Assembly: GCF_000067045.1 (NCBI RefSeq)
Contig: NC_010125.1
Coordinates: forward strand, 894,001 to 958,000
Direction: 5' to 3'
DNA length: 64,000 nt
DNA from: Gluconacetobacter diazotrophicus PA1 5
Lineage (GTDB): Bacteria > Pseudomonadota > Alphaproteobacteria > Acetobacterales > Acetobacteraceae
Of the stretch, positions 43,677 to 52,062 are shown one piece after another (within the stretch, counting starts at the first letter, position 1; each line of letters starts with the position of its first letter). The notes under the pieces were generated by a model, which was not told where the DNA came from, ran no database searches, and worked only from the letters and a program-made list of their open reading frames with translations. The position numbers were made by a program, and so were the translations under genes.

Positions 43677-46451
43677 ATGAACCGGATCGCGCCCCGGCCC
43701 CGATCGGCGCCGGACGACAGGGGCCTGGACCGCGCCGGCGCACGGTTGCAGGCCGCGCGCGCCACCGGCCTGCAGGCGGAATGCGACCAGTTGCGCCGGG
43801 CGCTGGCGCTGCAGGATCGCGCGCTGTCGGGTCGGGTGCTGCGGATCGTCCGTGCCATCCGGGCGGCGATGCGGGGGCGCGACCCGTTCGGGCGTCCGCT
43901 GGGCGTCGCCGCCGCCGCGCTGTGGCGAAAGACGCGGCGGGACGGCGTCGTGTCCGCCGCCCGCCTTGTGGCGCGCGTGTTGTCGCCGCCTCCGGACGGC
44001 GGGGCGGATGGACCGGTGTCCAGCCACGATGCGTATGCCATGGCTGCCGGGCCGGCGGACTGGACGCCGCAGATCCTGATCATCGCGGAACTCAGCCTGG
44101 CCCAATGTGCGAAATATCGTGTGTGGCAAAGGGTCGAACAGGTGCGGCACCTGGGATGGACCTGCCGCGTGGTGGACTGGCGCGACACCGGCGAGGCGCT
44201 GACCGCGCTGCAATTCTGCACGCGCGTCGTCTTCTACCGGGTTCCGGCCTTTGCCTCGGTCAGGATGCTGCTGGCCGAAACACGACGTCTGTCGGTGCCG
44301 TCATGGTGGGAAGTCGATGACCTGATCTTCGATCGGACGCTGTATTTTCAGAACAACAACCTGGCGGCGTTGCCCGAGGCCGAACGTGCCGGGCTTCTGT
44401 CCGGGGTCAGGCTGTTCCGGACCTGCATGCTGTCCTGCGATCGCGGCATCGCCTCGACCCCGGTGCTGGCGCGGGCGATGCGCGAGGCCGGCCTGCCGGC
44501 GGCGTCGGTCATCGAAAATGCGCTGGACGAGGAAACGCTGGCTGCCGCGGCTCTGGCCCGCGCCCGGGCAGCGGCGGGGCACGGGGCGGCTGACGGGACG
44601 GTGGTCATCGTCTACGGGTCCGGTACCCGCACCCATGACGCCGATTTTCGCGTGGCGGTGCCGGGCCTGGTCGCGGCGATGGCGGCGGACGCGCGGCTGC
44701 GTCTGTGGATCGTGGGCGAACTGCAGGTGCCCCGCGCCCTGCAGGCGCTGGGCACACGGGTGGTCGTCCTGCCCCTCCGTCCCTATGCGGAGTACCTGGC
44801 GCTGATGGCGCGCGCGGATATCGTCATCGCCCCGCTGGAAGACAGCGTCTTCAATGATGCCAAGAGCAACATCAAATATCTGGAAGCCGCCAGTCTGGGC
44901 CTGCCGTCGGTCTGTTCGCCCCGCCGGGCGTTCGCGGACGTGATCGTGGATGGAACGACCGGCTATCTGGCCGCCACGGATGCCGACTGGACGCGGGCCC
45001 TGCTGCTGCTGTCGGGCGATGCGACGCTGCGCCGTCAGGTCGGGCGGCGGGCCCTGGCCGACATCCTGGACCGCTATGCCCTGGCCCATATGGCCGAACG
45101 GCAGGTGGCGGCGGTGTTCGGCCGTCCGGCCGTGCCGGCCCTGAATCCGGCTATGAAACCAGCCATGAAACCGGTCGGGGGCGCGGTCACGGGCAGGCGG
45201 CTGCGGGTGCTGTGCGTGAATGTCTATTACCCGCCGCGCGCCTTCGGCGGAGCCACGCATGTGGCGGTGGAAATGGCCCAGCGGCTGCAGGCCGGCGGCC
45301 AGGCCGACATCGCGGTGCTGACCACGCGCCCGGCGGAACCGGGGCGCCCGGCCTCGGCCCTGCGCTACCGGCACCGTGGGGTGCCGGTGGTCGCGCTGGA
45401 CGTGCCGGCGGAGCATGACGGACTCGCGATGTTCCACAACCCCGCGGCGGCTGCGATCTTTGCCGATTATGTCGCGGCTTTTCGCCCGGACGTGGTGCAT
45501 GTCCATGCTCCGCAGGGGCTGGGGGTCGGGCTGCTGGATGTCTGCCGGCACCAGGGGATTCCCTATGTGCTGACATTGCATGATGCGTGGTGGCTGTGCG
45601 ACCGGCAGTTCATGGTGCGCGAGGACGGCCAGTTCTGCGGGCAGGAACGGATCGATCCGCGCACCTGCCAGCGGTGCCGCCCGCAGGCCCGCTACCTGGC
45701 CGACCGGGCGGTGCTGGCGGGGGCCGGCCTGCGCGATGCGGCGCTGCTGCTCAGCCCCAGTGCCGCGCATCGCCGGCTGCACATCGCCAACGGCGTCGAT
45801 CCGGCGCGGATCGTGGTGCATCGCAACGGATTTCGCTGGCCGAAGCGCCCGCGCACGCCTGTGGCTCCCGGCGGCCGTGCCCTGCGGTTCGGCTATGTCG
45901 GGGGCAGCGACGCGGTCAAGGGGTATCCGGTGATCCGCGCGGCGTTCGAGGGGCTGGCGCGTGCCGACTGGGTCCTGCGCCTGGTGGACAACAAGACGGC
46001 GCTTGGCCTGCGATCCATCGAAGTCGGCGACTGGCGGGTACAGGGCAAGCTGGAGCTTCTTCCGGCCTATGACGGCGAGACGGTCGATGCGTTCTTCGAT
46101 TCCATCGACGTTCTGCTGTTTCCCTCGCGCTGGCCGGAAAGTTACGGCCTGACGGTGCGCGAGGCCCTGGCCCGCGACGTCTGGGTCGTCGCATCCGCGC
46201 CCGGCGGCCAGGCGGAGGATATCGTACCCGGGGTGAACGGCACATTGATCGGCCTGTCGGCGTCGGCATCCGAACTGGCGGCGGCGGTGACGGACCTGCT
46301 GGACCGTCCGGATCGCCTGGCCGGCTATGTCAATCCGTGCAAGGACCGGCTGGCGACATGGGACGGGCAGGCGCGCGAGCTGCTCGATCTGCTGCGCGCG
46401 GCATCGGGATGGGTGCAGGCAGGCGACGATCCCGCCACCGCGTGTGGCTGA
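43677..46451 (+). CDS. very large tandem glycosyltransferase
   Basis: 924-residue protein with two glycosyltransferase modules. Residues about 130-480 match the middle domain of the enzyme at 39346-42207 (YGSGTRTHDADFRVAVPGL, VIAPLEDSVFNDAKSNIKYLEAASLG), so the two share a paralogous GT4-like domain. Residues about 505-920 are a GT4 domain with PPRAFGGATHVAVEMAQRLQ, HVHAPQGLGVG, LTLHDAWWLC, and the E-x7-E region FPSRWPESYGLTVREALARD. Both probably add hexoses. It is co-directional with the beta-roll gene, eight bases after it. Confidence 0.85.
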   Translation: MNRIAPRPRSAPDDRGLDRAGARLQAARATGLQAECDQLRRALALQDRALSGRVLRIVRAIRAAMRGRDPFGRPLGVAAAALWRKTRRDGVVSAARLVARVLSPPPDGGADGPVSSHDAYAMAAGPADWTPQILIIAELSLAQCAKYRVWQRVEQVRHLGWTCRVVDWRDTGEALTALQFCTRVVFYRVPAFASVRMLLAETRRLSVPSWWEVDDLIFDRTLYFQNNNLAALPEAERAGLLSGVRLFRTCMLSCDRGIASTPVLARAMREAGLPAASVIENALDEETLAAAALARARAAAGHGAADGTVVIVYGSGTRTHDADFRVAVPGLVAAMAADARLRLWIVGELQVPRALQALGTRVVVLPLRPYAEYLALMARADIVIAPLEDSVFNDAKSNIKYLEAASLGLPSVCSPRRAFADVIVDGTTGYLAATDADWTRALLLLSGDATLRRQVGRRALADILDRYALAHMAERQVAAVFGRPAVPALNPAMKPAMKPVGGAVTGRRLRVLCVNVYYPPRAFGGATHVAVEMAQRLQAGGQADIAVLTTRPAEPGRPASALRYRHRGVPVVALDVPAEHDGLAMFHNPAAAAIFADYVAAFRPDVVHVHAPQGLGVGLLDVCRHQGIPYVLTLHDAWWLCDRQFMVREDGQFCGQERIDPRTCQRCRPQARYLADRAVLAGAGLRDAALLLSPSAAHRRLHIANGVDPARIVVHRNGFRWPKRPRTPVAPGGRALRFGYVGGSDAVKGYPVIRAAFEGLARADWVLRLVDNKTALGLRSIEVGDWRVQGKLELLPAYDGETVDAFFDSIDVLLFPSRWPESYGLTVREALARDVWVVASAPGGQAEDIVPGVNGTLIGLSASASELAAAVTDLLDRPDRLAGYVNPCKDRLATWDGQARELLDLLRAASGWVQAGDDPATACG

Positions 46452-46758
46452 GCGGCCGCAAGAGACGCCGCCGACCCCTTCCGGTACCGCGCCATGCACC
46501 CATGCCTTCGCCATTCCGGCAATGGTGCGCGTCCGTTACAATTATCGACGACTTGCCCAGTTTCCCCTGAAATCGGGGGTTTTCGGGAAGAGATGACGCT
46601 TTTGCAGTCCGCGTCAGCAACATTATCCATGCCTGGAAGAATTTTCTGGCGTAAGATTTAACCGCGCGCTAAAAGCCGCGACCGCTGAGGCACGATGTCG
46701 TGACGGACCGGCCCGCCACGATTTTTTTCCCATGTCCGGACAGGAGTGAACAGAGCCC
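46452..46758. other. gap between glycosyltransferase and HU genes
   Basis: 307 bases without a credible gene. It holds CCCC-TGAAATC-GGGG followed by TTTT at 46564-46583, a weak terminator candidate for the preceding gene, and AT-richer DNA (46600-46665) likely to contain the HU promoter. The HU ribosome site AGGAGTG is at the end. Confidence 0.5.
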
Positions 46759-47028
46759 ATGAGCAAAGCCTTCATCGCCGCGGTTATCCAGGATTCGATC
46801 GATTGCACCGGCGTTGCCGCCAACCAGGCCGCCTCTGACCTGATCGCCGCCATCGTCCGCGAAATGAAGAAGGAAGGCGGCTTTACCCTGCCGTCGTTCG
46901 GGACGTTCACGGTCAAGAAGACCAAGGCCCGCAAGGCGCTCAACCCCCGCACCGGCGAGCCGGTGAAGGTCAAGGCCGGCAAGACGGTGCGCTTCAAGGC
47001 CAGCCCGAACCTGAAGAAGGCGGTCTGA
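46759..47028 (+). CDS. HU-family DNA-binding protein
   Basis: 89-residue nucleoid protein that bends DNA as a dimer. The N-terminal helices (SKAFIAAVIQDSIDCTGVAANQAASDLIAAIV) are followed by the arm with LPSFGTFTVKKTKARKALNPRTGEPVKV and a lysine-rich end. AGGAGTG lies ten bases upstream. A perfect 10-bp hairpin terminator begins ten bases after the stop, so the gene is monocistronic. The signature at the arm (GFTLPSFGTF) is of the HU rather than IHF type. Confidence 0.95.
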   Translation: MSKAFIAAVIQDSIDCTGVAANQAASDLIAAIVREMKKEGGFTLPSFGTFTVKKTKARKALNPRTGEPVKVKAGKTVRFKASPNLKKAV

Positions 47029-47037
47029 CGTCATTCC

Positions 47038-47065
47038 ACCCGCGGCCCGTCACCTGGCCGCGGGT
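47038..47065 (+). terminator. hairpin terminator of the HU gene
   Basis: ACCCGCGGCC and GGCCGCGGGT form a perfect 10-bp stem with an eight-base loop right after the HU stop. It is not followed by a T-run. Confidence 0.8.
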
Positions 47066-47261
47066 GCTGCCCGCAGGGGCGGGTCGAAAAACGCAGTCTG
47101 TATCGGAAGGACTCCTCGCCGGGGCGTCCGTGCGCTCTTTTGCCTGGACTGTGCCGTGCGGGACGGATTTGCGAAATCTCGTGGCGCAACCGTGTGGCAT
47201 GGCAATCCGTGCTGACAGTACGGTGTATGTCGGCACGGCGTTCCGACTAACCGGGAAACCA

Positions 47262-47336
47262 TGGCTGGGGCGGGAGGGATCGAACCTCCGAATGGCGGAA
47301 TCAAAATCCGCTGCCTTACCGCTTGGCTACGCCCCA
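47262..47336 (-). tRNA. tRNA-Gln (anticodon TTG)
   Basis: Read on the minus strand, TGGGGCG and CGCCCCA form the seven-base acceptor stem, with discriminator G and encoded CCA at 47262-47264. The anticodon arm is GCGGA-TTTTGAT-TCCGC, giving anticodon TTG, which reads CAA for glutamine. The T-loop GTTCGATCC and D-arm AGCCAAGCGGTAAGGC are canonical. It lies alone between the HU and COQ9-like genes. Confidence 0.97.
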
Positions 47337-47420
47337 TCACGCCGAATCGCCTCGGTTCCGTCCTTCTAATGTCTTCGACGGGGTGGCGTAAAGGGGGCAT
47401 CTGCCCCCGAATGCTCCGCC

Positions 47421-48071
47421 TCAGAACGGTTCCGGCTCGGCGTCCCGCGTCAGGTCGACCGACAGGTCGATATCGCCTTCGTCCGGCGGCAGGGACGGTG
47501 CGGCCGATCCACGCCGTTCCAGCAGGTTGCCCAGCCGGGCCGCGCGGTCCAGGGCCTGGTCCAGCGCGGCCATGGTGCGGGACAGGTCCTCGCTGTCGTC
47601 GTTGTCCCAGGCCCGCAGGGCATAGGTCCAGACGCCGACCAGTCCCTGGACCCGCAGCGTGCCGGCAATGCCCGACACGTCCAGCCCGGCCGCGCCGGCC
47701 ATCCAGCGCATGCTTTCCACCGTGGCCGCGCCCAGGACCAGCGCCGTCGCGGGGTCGAAGGGCAGGGCGCGCATCACCGCGCGCACGCCGGCCCGATATT
47801 GCTGCAGCACATCGAAACGGCGCATCAGCAGGTCGAACAGCTTTTCGCGTACCGTACCGGTGCTGCCGTCATCGACCAGCGCCGATTCGTCCGCCAGCCG
47901 TCCCAGCTTCAGCAGGATGGCGGCCTTCAGCGGAAAGCGCCGGCGCGCGTCGTCCAGCGGAATGCCCGCGTCACGCGCGGCATCGACCACGGTCAGGCGC
48001 CCCCATCCGTACAGGGCGGCGCGATCCATGGCGGCGCGGAGCAGGGCATCGTCGAACTGGTCGTTGTCCAT
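47421..48071 (-). CDS. COQ9/TetR-like fold protein
   Basis: 216-residue helical protein. The N-terminal 60 residues resemble a TetR-type DNA-binding helix set (LLRAAMDRAALYGWGRLTVVDAARDAGI), and the C-terminal half carries a COQ9-like stretch VQGLVGVWTYALRAWDNDDSEDLSRTMAALD. COQ9 itself derives from a TetR fold and binds ubiquinone precursors. Both ubiquinone function and regulation are possible. It follows proC, YbjN and ubiK on the same strand, and ubiK is a ubiquinone factor, which favours the COQ9 reading. Confidence 0.65.
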   Translation of the reverse strand: MDNDQFDDALLRAAMDRAALYGWGRLTVVDAARDAGIPLDDARRRFPLKAAILLKLGRLADESALVDDGSTGTVREKLFDLLMRRFDVLQQYRAGVRAVMRALPFDPATALVLGAATVESMRWMAGAAGLDVSGIAGTLRVQGLVGVWTYALRAWDNDDSEDLSRTMAALDQALDRAARLGNLLERRGSAAPSLPPDEGDIDLSVDLTRDAEPEPF

Positions 48072-48173
48072 GGGTTTTCTGACGTGTCTTCTGGTCTGTG
48101 GCGTCGTCCGGCCGATCCGGACATGCTTGGTCCGTATTGCGGTTAAATTACGTCGGGACGGTGTGCAAGTTCG

Positions 48174-48995
48174 TCAGGACGCGAGTTCGTGCGCGCGCAG
48201 GGTGGCGGCGCGGATGGCGGCGTCCATCGCGGCGGGCCATGCCTCGGGCTCCATCAGGACCGCCAGGGCCTGCTGGGTGGTGCCGCCCGGGCTGGTCACG
48301 CGGCGGCGCAGTTCGGCGGCATCCACGCCCGACTGTTCCATCAGCGCGCCGGCACCCGACACCGTGCGCCGGGCGATCCGCCGGGCCAGGTCGGGCGGCA
48401 GGCCCTGGGCGACGGCCGCCTGTTCCATCAGTTCGGCCAGCAGGAAGACATAGGCCGGGCCGCTGCCGGATACCGCGGTCACGGCATCCATCTGTTCCTC
48501 ATGCTCGACCCAGGCGGTATCGCCAACCGCCGACAGCACCCGCCCGCACAGCGCGCGTTCGGCCTCGGTCGCGGCGGGGGGGGCATAGCAGACCGTCATG
48601 CCCTGGCCGATGGCGGCCGGCGTGTTGGGCATGGCGCGAATGACGACGGCGCCGGGCGCCCCGGCATCGGCCAGGGATGCCGCCAGGCCGCCGACCGTCT
48701 TGCCGGCCATGACCGACAGGACCGGCGCGCGGCGGGCGAACCGCGCGATGTCCGGGATCACGGCAGCCGCCTTCTGCGGCTTGGTGGCCAGGACGATCAG
48801 CGCCGGGGTGAAATCATCCGGCAGGTCTGCCGCCTGCCGGACGATTCGATGCGGGGCCGGACCGTCGGCGCGATGCCGGTCGAGGATGACCGACGGGGCC
48901 AGCCCGTCGGCCAGCCAGCCGGCCAGCATCGCACTGCCCATCTGCCCGCACCCCACCAGCAGCAGGGGCGGAATAGGCCCGGCCGGCTGGGTCAT
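48174..48995 (-). CDS. proC: pyrroline-5-carboxylate reductase
   Basis: 273-residue last enzyme of proline synthesis. The Rossmann motif VGCGQMGSAM is near residue 15, APSVILDRH and ATKPQKAA in the cofactor region, and the conserved C-terminal segment DAVTAVSGSGPAYVFLLAELMEQAAV with the TSPGGTT motif. ATG 48995 overlaps the upstream YbjN stop (ATGA). The frame runs much further upstream, but that part is out-of-frame YbjN sequence. The other proline gene, proA, is 11 kb away and is frameshifted. Confidence 0.95.
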   Translation of the reverse strand: MTQPAGPIPPLLLVGCGQMGSAMLAGWLADGLAPSVILDRHRADGPAPHRIVRQAADLPDDFTPALIVLATKPQKAAAVIPDIARFARRAPVLSVMAGKTVGGLAASLADAGAPGAVVIRAMPNTPAAIGQGMTVCYAPPAATEAERALCGRVLSAVGDTAWVEHEEQMDAVTAVSGSGPAYVFLLAELMEQAAVAQGLPPDLARRIARRTVSGAGALMEQSGVDAAELRRRVTSPGGTTQQALAVLMEPEAWPAAMDAAIRAATLRAHELAS

Positions 48996-49495
48996 GCCTC
49001 GCCCGCGCAGTCCAGCATGGCGGCTTCCAGCGCCTCGGCCGGCGTCTTGCCGCCCCACAGGACGAACTGGAACGCGGGATAGAACCGCTCGCACTCCGTG
49101 ATGGCGATGTCGATCATGTCCTCCAGGCTTTCCATCGACGCGCCGGGGGCGCCGCGCAGCAGCACCGCGTGGCGGAACAGCGGCATGCCGCTTTCCAGGT
49201 CCATGCCGAAATGGCCGATCCACAGCCGTTCGTTCGCCAGGGCCACCAGTTCGAACAGCGCCCGGCGCTGCTGGGGCGGGACCTTCAGGTCGAACGTGCA
49301 GGTGAAATGCATCGCGCTAACTTCGCGCGACCAGGAGAAATACAGGCCGTAATCGCACCATTTCCCCGGGGCCTCGGCGGCCATTTCGGAATCGTTTCGG
49401 CGTTCGAACGCCCATTCATATCCGCCGACGATCTGCTCCATGAGATCGAGCGGGTTCGAGTCCTGGGAGGGAGAGGAGAGCGTGAGGGCAGGCAT
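48992..49495 (-). CDS. YbjN-domain protein
   Basis: 167-residue protein of the YbjN/TY3-transposition-like fold (PF10722-type). Family stretches are WAFERRNDSEMAAEAPGKWCDYGLYFSW, FTCTFDLKVPPQQRRALFELVALANERLWIGHFGMD and YPAFQFVLWGGKTPAEALEAAMLDCAGEA. Type III secretion-chaperone-like fold, function not established. ATG 49495 is followed by a short polar start; the upstream frame is out-of-frame-like. Coupled to proC by a four-base overlap. Confidence 0.85.
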   Translation of the reverse strand: MPALTLSSPSQDSNPLDLMEQIVGGYEWAFERRNDSEMAAEAPGKWCDYGLYFSWSREVSAMHFTCTFDLKVPPQQRRALFELVALANERLWIGHFGMDLESGMPLFRHAVLLRGAPGASMESLEDMIDIAITECERFYPAFQFVLWGGKTPAEALEAAMLDCAGEA

Positions 49496-49697
49496 GTGGG
49501 ACTCCCCTAAGCCGTGGAGGGAGGGGGCCGGCGTCGCGCGCCGGACCCCGAACGTCTGCGAGGCGGACCGTTCGCCGTTCCCGCCACGGGTGGGAACGCG
49601 GCCACGCCCCAACCCTATGGGCGGTGCGGGCATGCTGGCAAGGGCCGCGCGCATGCCACGGCCGCCTGGCGTGGATTTTCGCGCGTTTCGCGGCGTG

Positions 49698-50021
49698 TCA
49701 GAACGGGCCGGCGGCGTCGTCCGGGCGCCCGTACTGCGCCGCGTCCTCCGGCGCCACGCCGGCACGGGCCTCCAGCGCCGCGATTCGCGCCTCCAGGGCG
49801 GACAGGCGGACGTCGGCGTCCTCCTGCGCCGTGCGGGCACGGCTGGCCAGTTCGCGCACGACCTCGAAATCCTCGCGCCGGACCAGGTTCAGCGTCGACA
49901 GGACCTCGTCCACCCGGGCGCGCACGATGGCGCCCACCTCCTCGCGCACACCGGCCAGGGCGGAAAACGCGCCGCCGGCGACACCGGCGAGATCATCGAA
50001 AAAGCGTGGCCTGTCGGACAT
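49698..50021 (-). CDS. ubiK: ubiquinone biosynthesis accessory factor UbiK
   Basis: 107-residue coiled-coil protein of the BMFP/UbiK family, which helps assemble the ubiquinone synthesis complex. It has the N-terminal amphipathic FFDDLAGVAGGAFSALAGVREEV, EVLSTLNLVRREDFEVVRELASRART and a long coiled coil SALEARIAALEARAG. ATG 50021 follows AGGAGG. It heads the run ubiK, YbjN, proC, COQ9-like, with a 202-base gap after it. Confidence 0.88.
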   Translation of the reverse strand: MSDRPRFFDDLAGVAGGAFSALAGVREEVGAIVRARVDEVLSTLNLVRREDFEVVRELASRARTAQEDADVRLSALEARIAALEARAGVAPEDAAQYGRPDDAAGPF

Positions 50022-50187
50022 GGCGGGTCCTCCTGTTCGGGGGCGGGTTCTGGTACCGGGGCCGCCGTAGCATGGCGGGCCGACCGGGTCGATGCACAGC
50101 ATATAGCCAGTCCCGCCCCCGAAGACCATGCGCCTGCGCATTTCGGGGGCGGGACAGGGGGCGCGATCTGCTCTATAGAACGGGCTC

Positions 50188-51165
50188 ATGATCATCATCA
50201 CCGGCGGGGCCGGCTTCATCGGATCGTGCCTGCAGGCGGCGCTTCAGGCGCGGGGCGAGCAGACGGTCGTCGTCGACTGGCTGGGCAGCCAGGGCAAGTG
50301 GCGCAACATCGCGCGCCACCCGCCCGACCACCTGCTGACGCCCGAGGCACTGGACGATTTCCTGGCCGGCCGGCCCGCCGTGTCCGCCATCCTGCATATG
50401 GGCGCGATCAGCGAGACGACGGCCTGTGACGGCGACCTGGCCTGGCGCACCAATGTCGACCTGTCGGCGCGGCTGTGGGCGTGGTGCGCGCGGCATGGCG
50501 TGCGCTTCATCTACGCGTCCTCGGCCGCGACCTATGGCGCGGCCGGGGACGAATCGTTTTCCGACGATCCCGCGGGGCTGGAGGCATTGCGGCCGCTGAA
50601 CCTGTACGGCTGGTCGAAGCATGTGTTCGACCGGCAGGTCGTGGCCGGCCTGGCCCGCGGCGCGTCGTCGCCGCCGCAATGGGCGGGACTGAAATTCTTC
50701 AACGTCTATGGCCCGAACGAATATCACAAGGGCCCGATGGTCTCGGTCGTGAAGGTCAAGTACGACGAGGTCCGCCGGGGCCAGCCGGCGCGGCTTGTTC
50801 GCTCGGACGTTCCCGGCCTGGCCGATTGGGCGCAGGCGCGGGATTTCATCTGGGTCGGCGACGTGGTGGACGTGACGCTGTGGCTGCTGGACAGCCCGCA
50901 TGTCAGCGGCCTGTTCAATTGCGGCACCGGGGTCGCGCGCAGCTACCTGGACCTGGCCCATGCGGTCTGCGACGCCGCCGGCCGGCCGCGCCAGGTCGAA
51001 TTCGTCGACATGCCCGACGCGCTGCGCGGCCATTACCAGTCCTATACCCGCGCCGACATGACGCGGCTGCGCCAGGCGGGATATGCCCGGCCCTTCACGT
51101 CGCTGGAAGACGGCATCCGTCGCTACGTCCAGGATTACCTGGCCACCGACGACGCCTACCTGTAA
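50188..51165 (+). CDS. hldD: ADP-glyceromanno-heptose 6-epimerase
   Basis: 325-residue epimerase converting ADP-D-glycero- to ADP-L-glycero-manno-heptose, the LPS core precursor. The Rossmann motif TGGAGFIGS opens the protein; catalytic YxxxK is Tyr140/Lys144 in NLYGWSKHVFD. LKFFNVYGPNEYHKG and RDFIWVGDVVDVTLWLL are family stretches. The ATG is weakly preceded by a ribosome site. It heads a run of rightward genes with lgt. Confidence 0.93.
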   Translation: MIIITGGAGFIGSCLQAALQARGEQTVVVDWLGSQGKWRNIARHPPDHLLTPEALDDFLAGRPAVSAILHMGAISETTACDGDLAWRTNVDLSARLWAWCARHGVRFIYASSAATYGAAGDESFSDDPAGLEALRPLNLYGWSKHVFDRQVVAGLARGASSPPQWAGLKFFNVYGPNEYHKGPMVSVVKVKYDEVRRGQPARLVRSDVPGLADWAQARDFIWVGDVVDVTLWLLDSPHVSGLFNCGTGVARSYLDLAHAVCDAAGRPRQVEFVDMPDALRGHYQSYTRADMTRLRQAGYARPFTSLEDGIRRYVQDYLATDDAYL

Positions 51166-51219
51166 CGCGCGCCCCGGTCATGCCGCCCCGGTCATGTCAT
51201 TGAAGCAGAAAGACGCCGC

Positions 51220-52062
51220 ATGCTGCCTGTCCTGATTTTCCCGCAATTCGATCCGGTCATGGTGCATGTAGGCCCGCTGGTGATCCGCTGGTACGCCATG
51301 GCCTATATTACGGCGCTGCTGGTGGGCTGGCGGCTGGTGCGCCATCTGGTCAGGCTGGCGCCCCGCGCCGCGACGGACGTGCAGGTCGATGATTTCCTGA
51401 CCTGGGCGACGCTGGGCGTCGTGCTGGGCGGGCGGCTGGGCTATATCCTGTTCTACCAGCCCGCGGTCTACCTGGCGCACCCGCTGGCGGCGCTTCAGGT
51501 CTGGCATGGCGGCATGTCGTTCCATGGGGGTGCCCTGGGCGTGATCGTGGCGCTGGCCCTGTTCACCTGGCGCAACGGGCTCAGTTTCCTGGGCTTTTCC
51601 GACCGGGTGACGGTGGTGGTGCCGATGGGGCTGGGGCTGGGGCGAATCGCCAATTTCATCAATGGCGAATTGTGGGGGCGCCCGGCACCGGCCAGCCTGC
51701 CCTGGGCGATGGTCTTCCCCCAGGCCGGACCGGAACCCCGCCATCCGTCGGAATTGTACGAGGCGCTGCTGGAGGGCCTGGTACTGTTCTCCGTCATGTG
51801 GATCGTGGCGCGGCGCCCCGCGATCCGCGAGCGGCCGGGATTCCTGGCCGGCCTGTTCCTGTTCGGCTATGCCGTGGCGCGCAGCATCTGCGAATGCTTC
51901 CGGGAACCGGACGCCTTCATCGGCTTCCTGCCGTTCGGGACCACGATGGGGCAGATCCTGTGCATTCCCATGGCGATCGCCGGTGTCGGGCTGATGGCGC
52001 AGGCCATGATGCGGCCCGCCCGCCCGGTACTGATGCCCGCCCTGCCGGCGGACAGCCCGTGA
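51220..52062 (+). CDS. lgt: prolipoprotein diacylglyceryl transferase
   Basis: 280-residue polytopic enzyme that attaches the diacylglyceryl group to the lipobox cysteine of prolipoproteins. About seven membrane segments are visible, and the Lgt signature GRIANFINGELWGRP is near residue 142-156. HGGMSFHGGALGVIVAL carries conserved catalytic histidines, and RHPSELYEALLEG follows. The stop overlaps the next gene's GTG (GTGA), and a lipoprotein gene lies 1.8 kb downstream. Confidence 0.95.
   Translation: MLPVLIFPQFDPVMVHVGPLVIRWYAMAYITALLVGWRLVRHLVRLAPRAATDVQVDDFLTWATLGVVLGGRLGYILFYQPAVYLAHPLAALQVWHGGMSFHGGALGVIVALALFTWRNGLSFLGFSDRVTVVVPMGLGLGRIANFINGELWGRPAPASLPWAMVFPQAGPEPRHPSELYEALLEGLVLFSVMWIVARRPAIRERPGFLAGLFLFGYAVARSICECFREPDAFIGFLPFGTTMGQILCIPMAIAGVGLMAQAMMRPARPVLMPALPADSP

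Noticed and set aside
44301-46514. A 737-codon minus-strand frame opposite the 924-residue glycosyltransferase
   Set aside because: Same antisense composition bias and no domain, with real GT motifs on the plus strand.
51171-51194. Direct repeat CGCCCCGGTCATG before lgt
   Set aside because: Two short copies overlapping a GC-rich leader, too short to distinguish from chance and without a known role.
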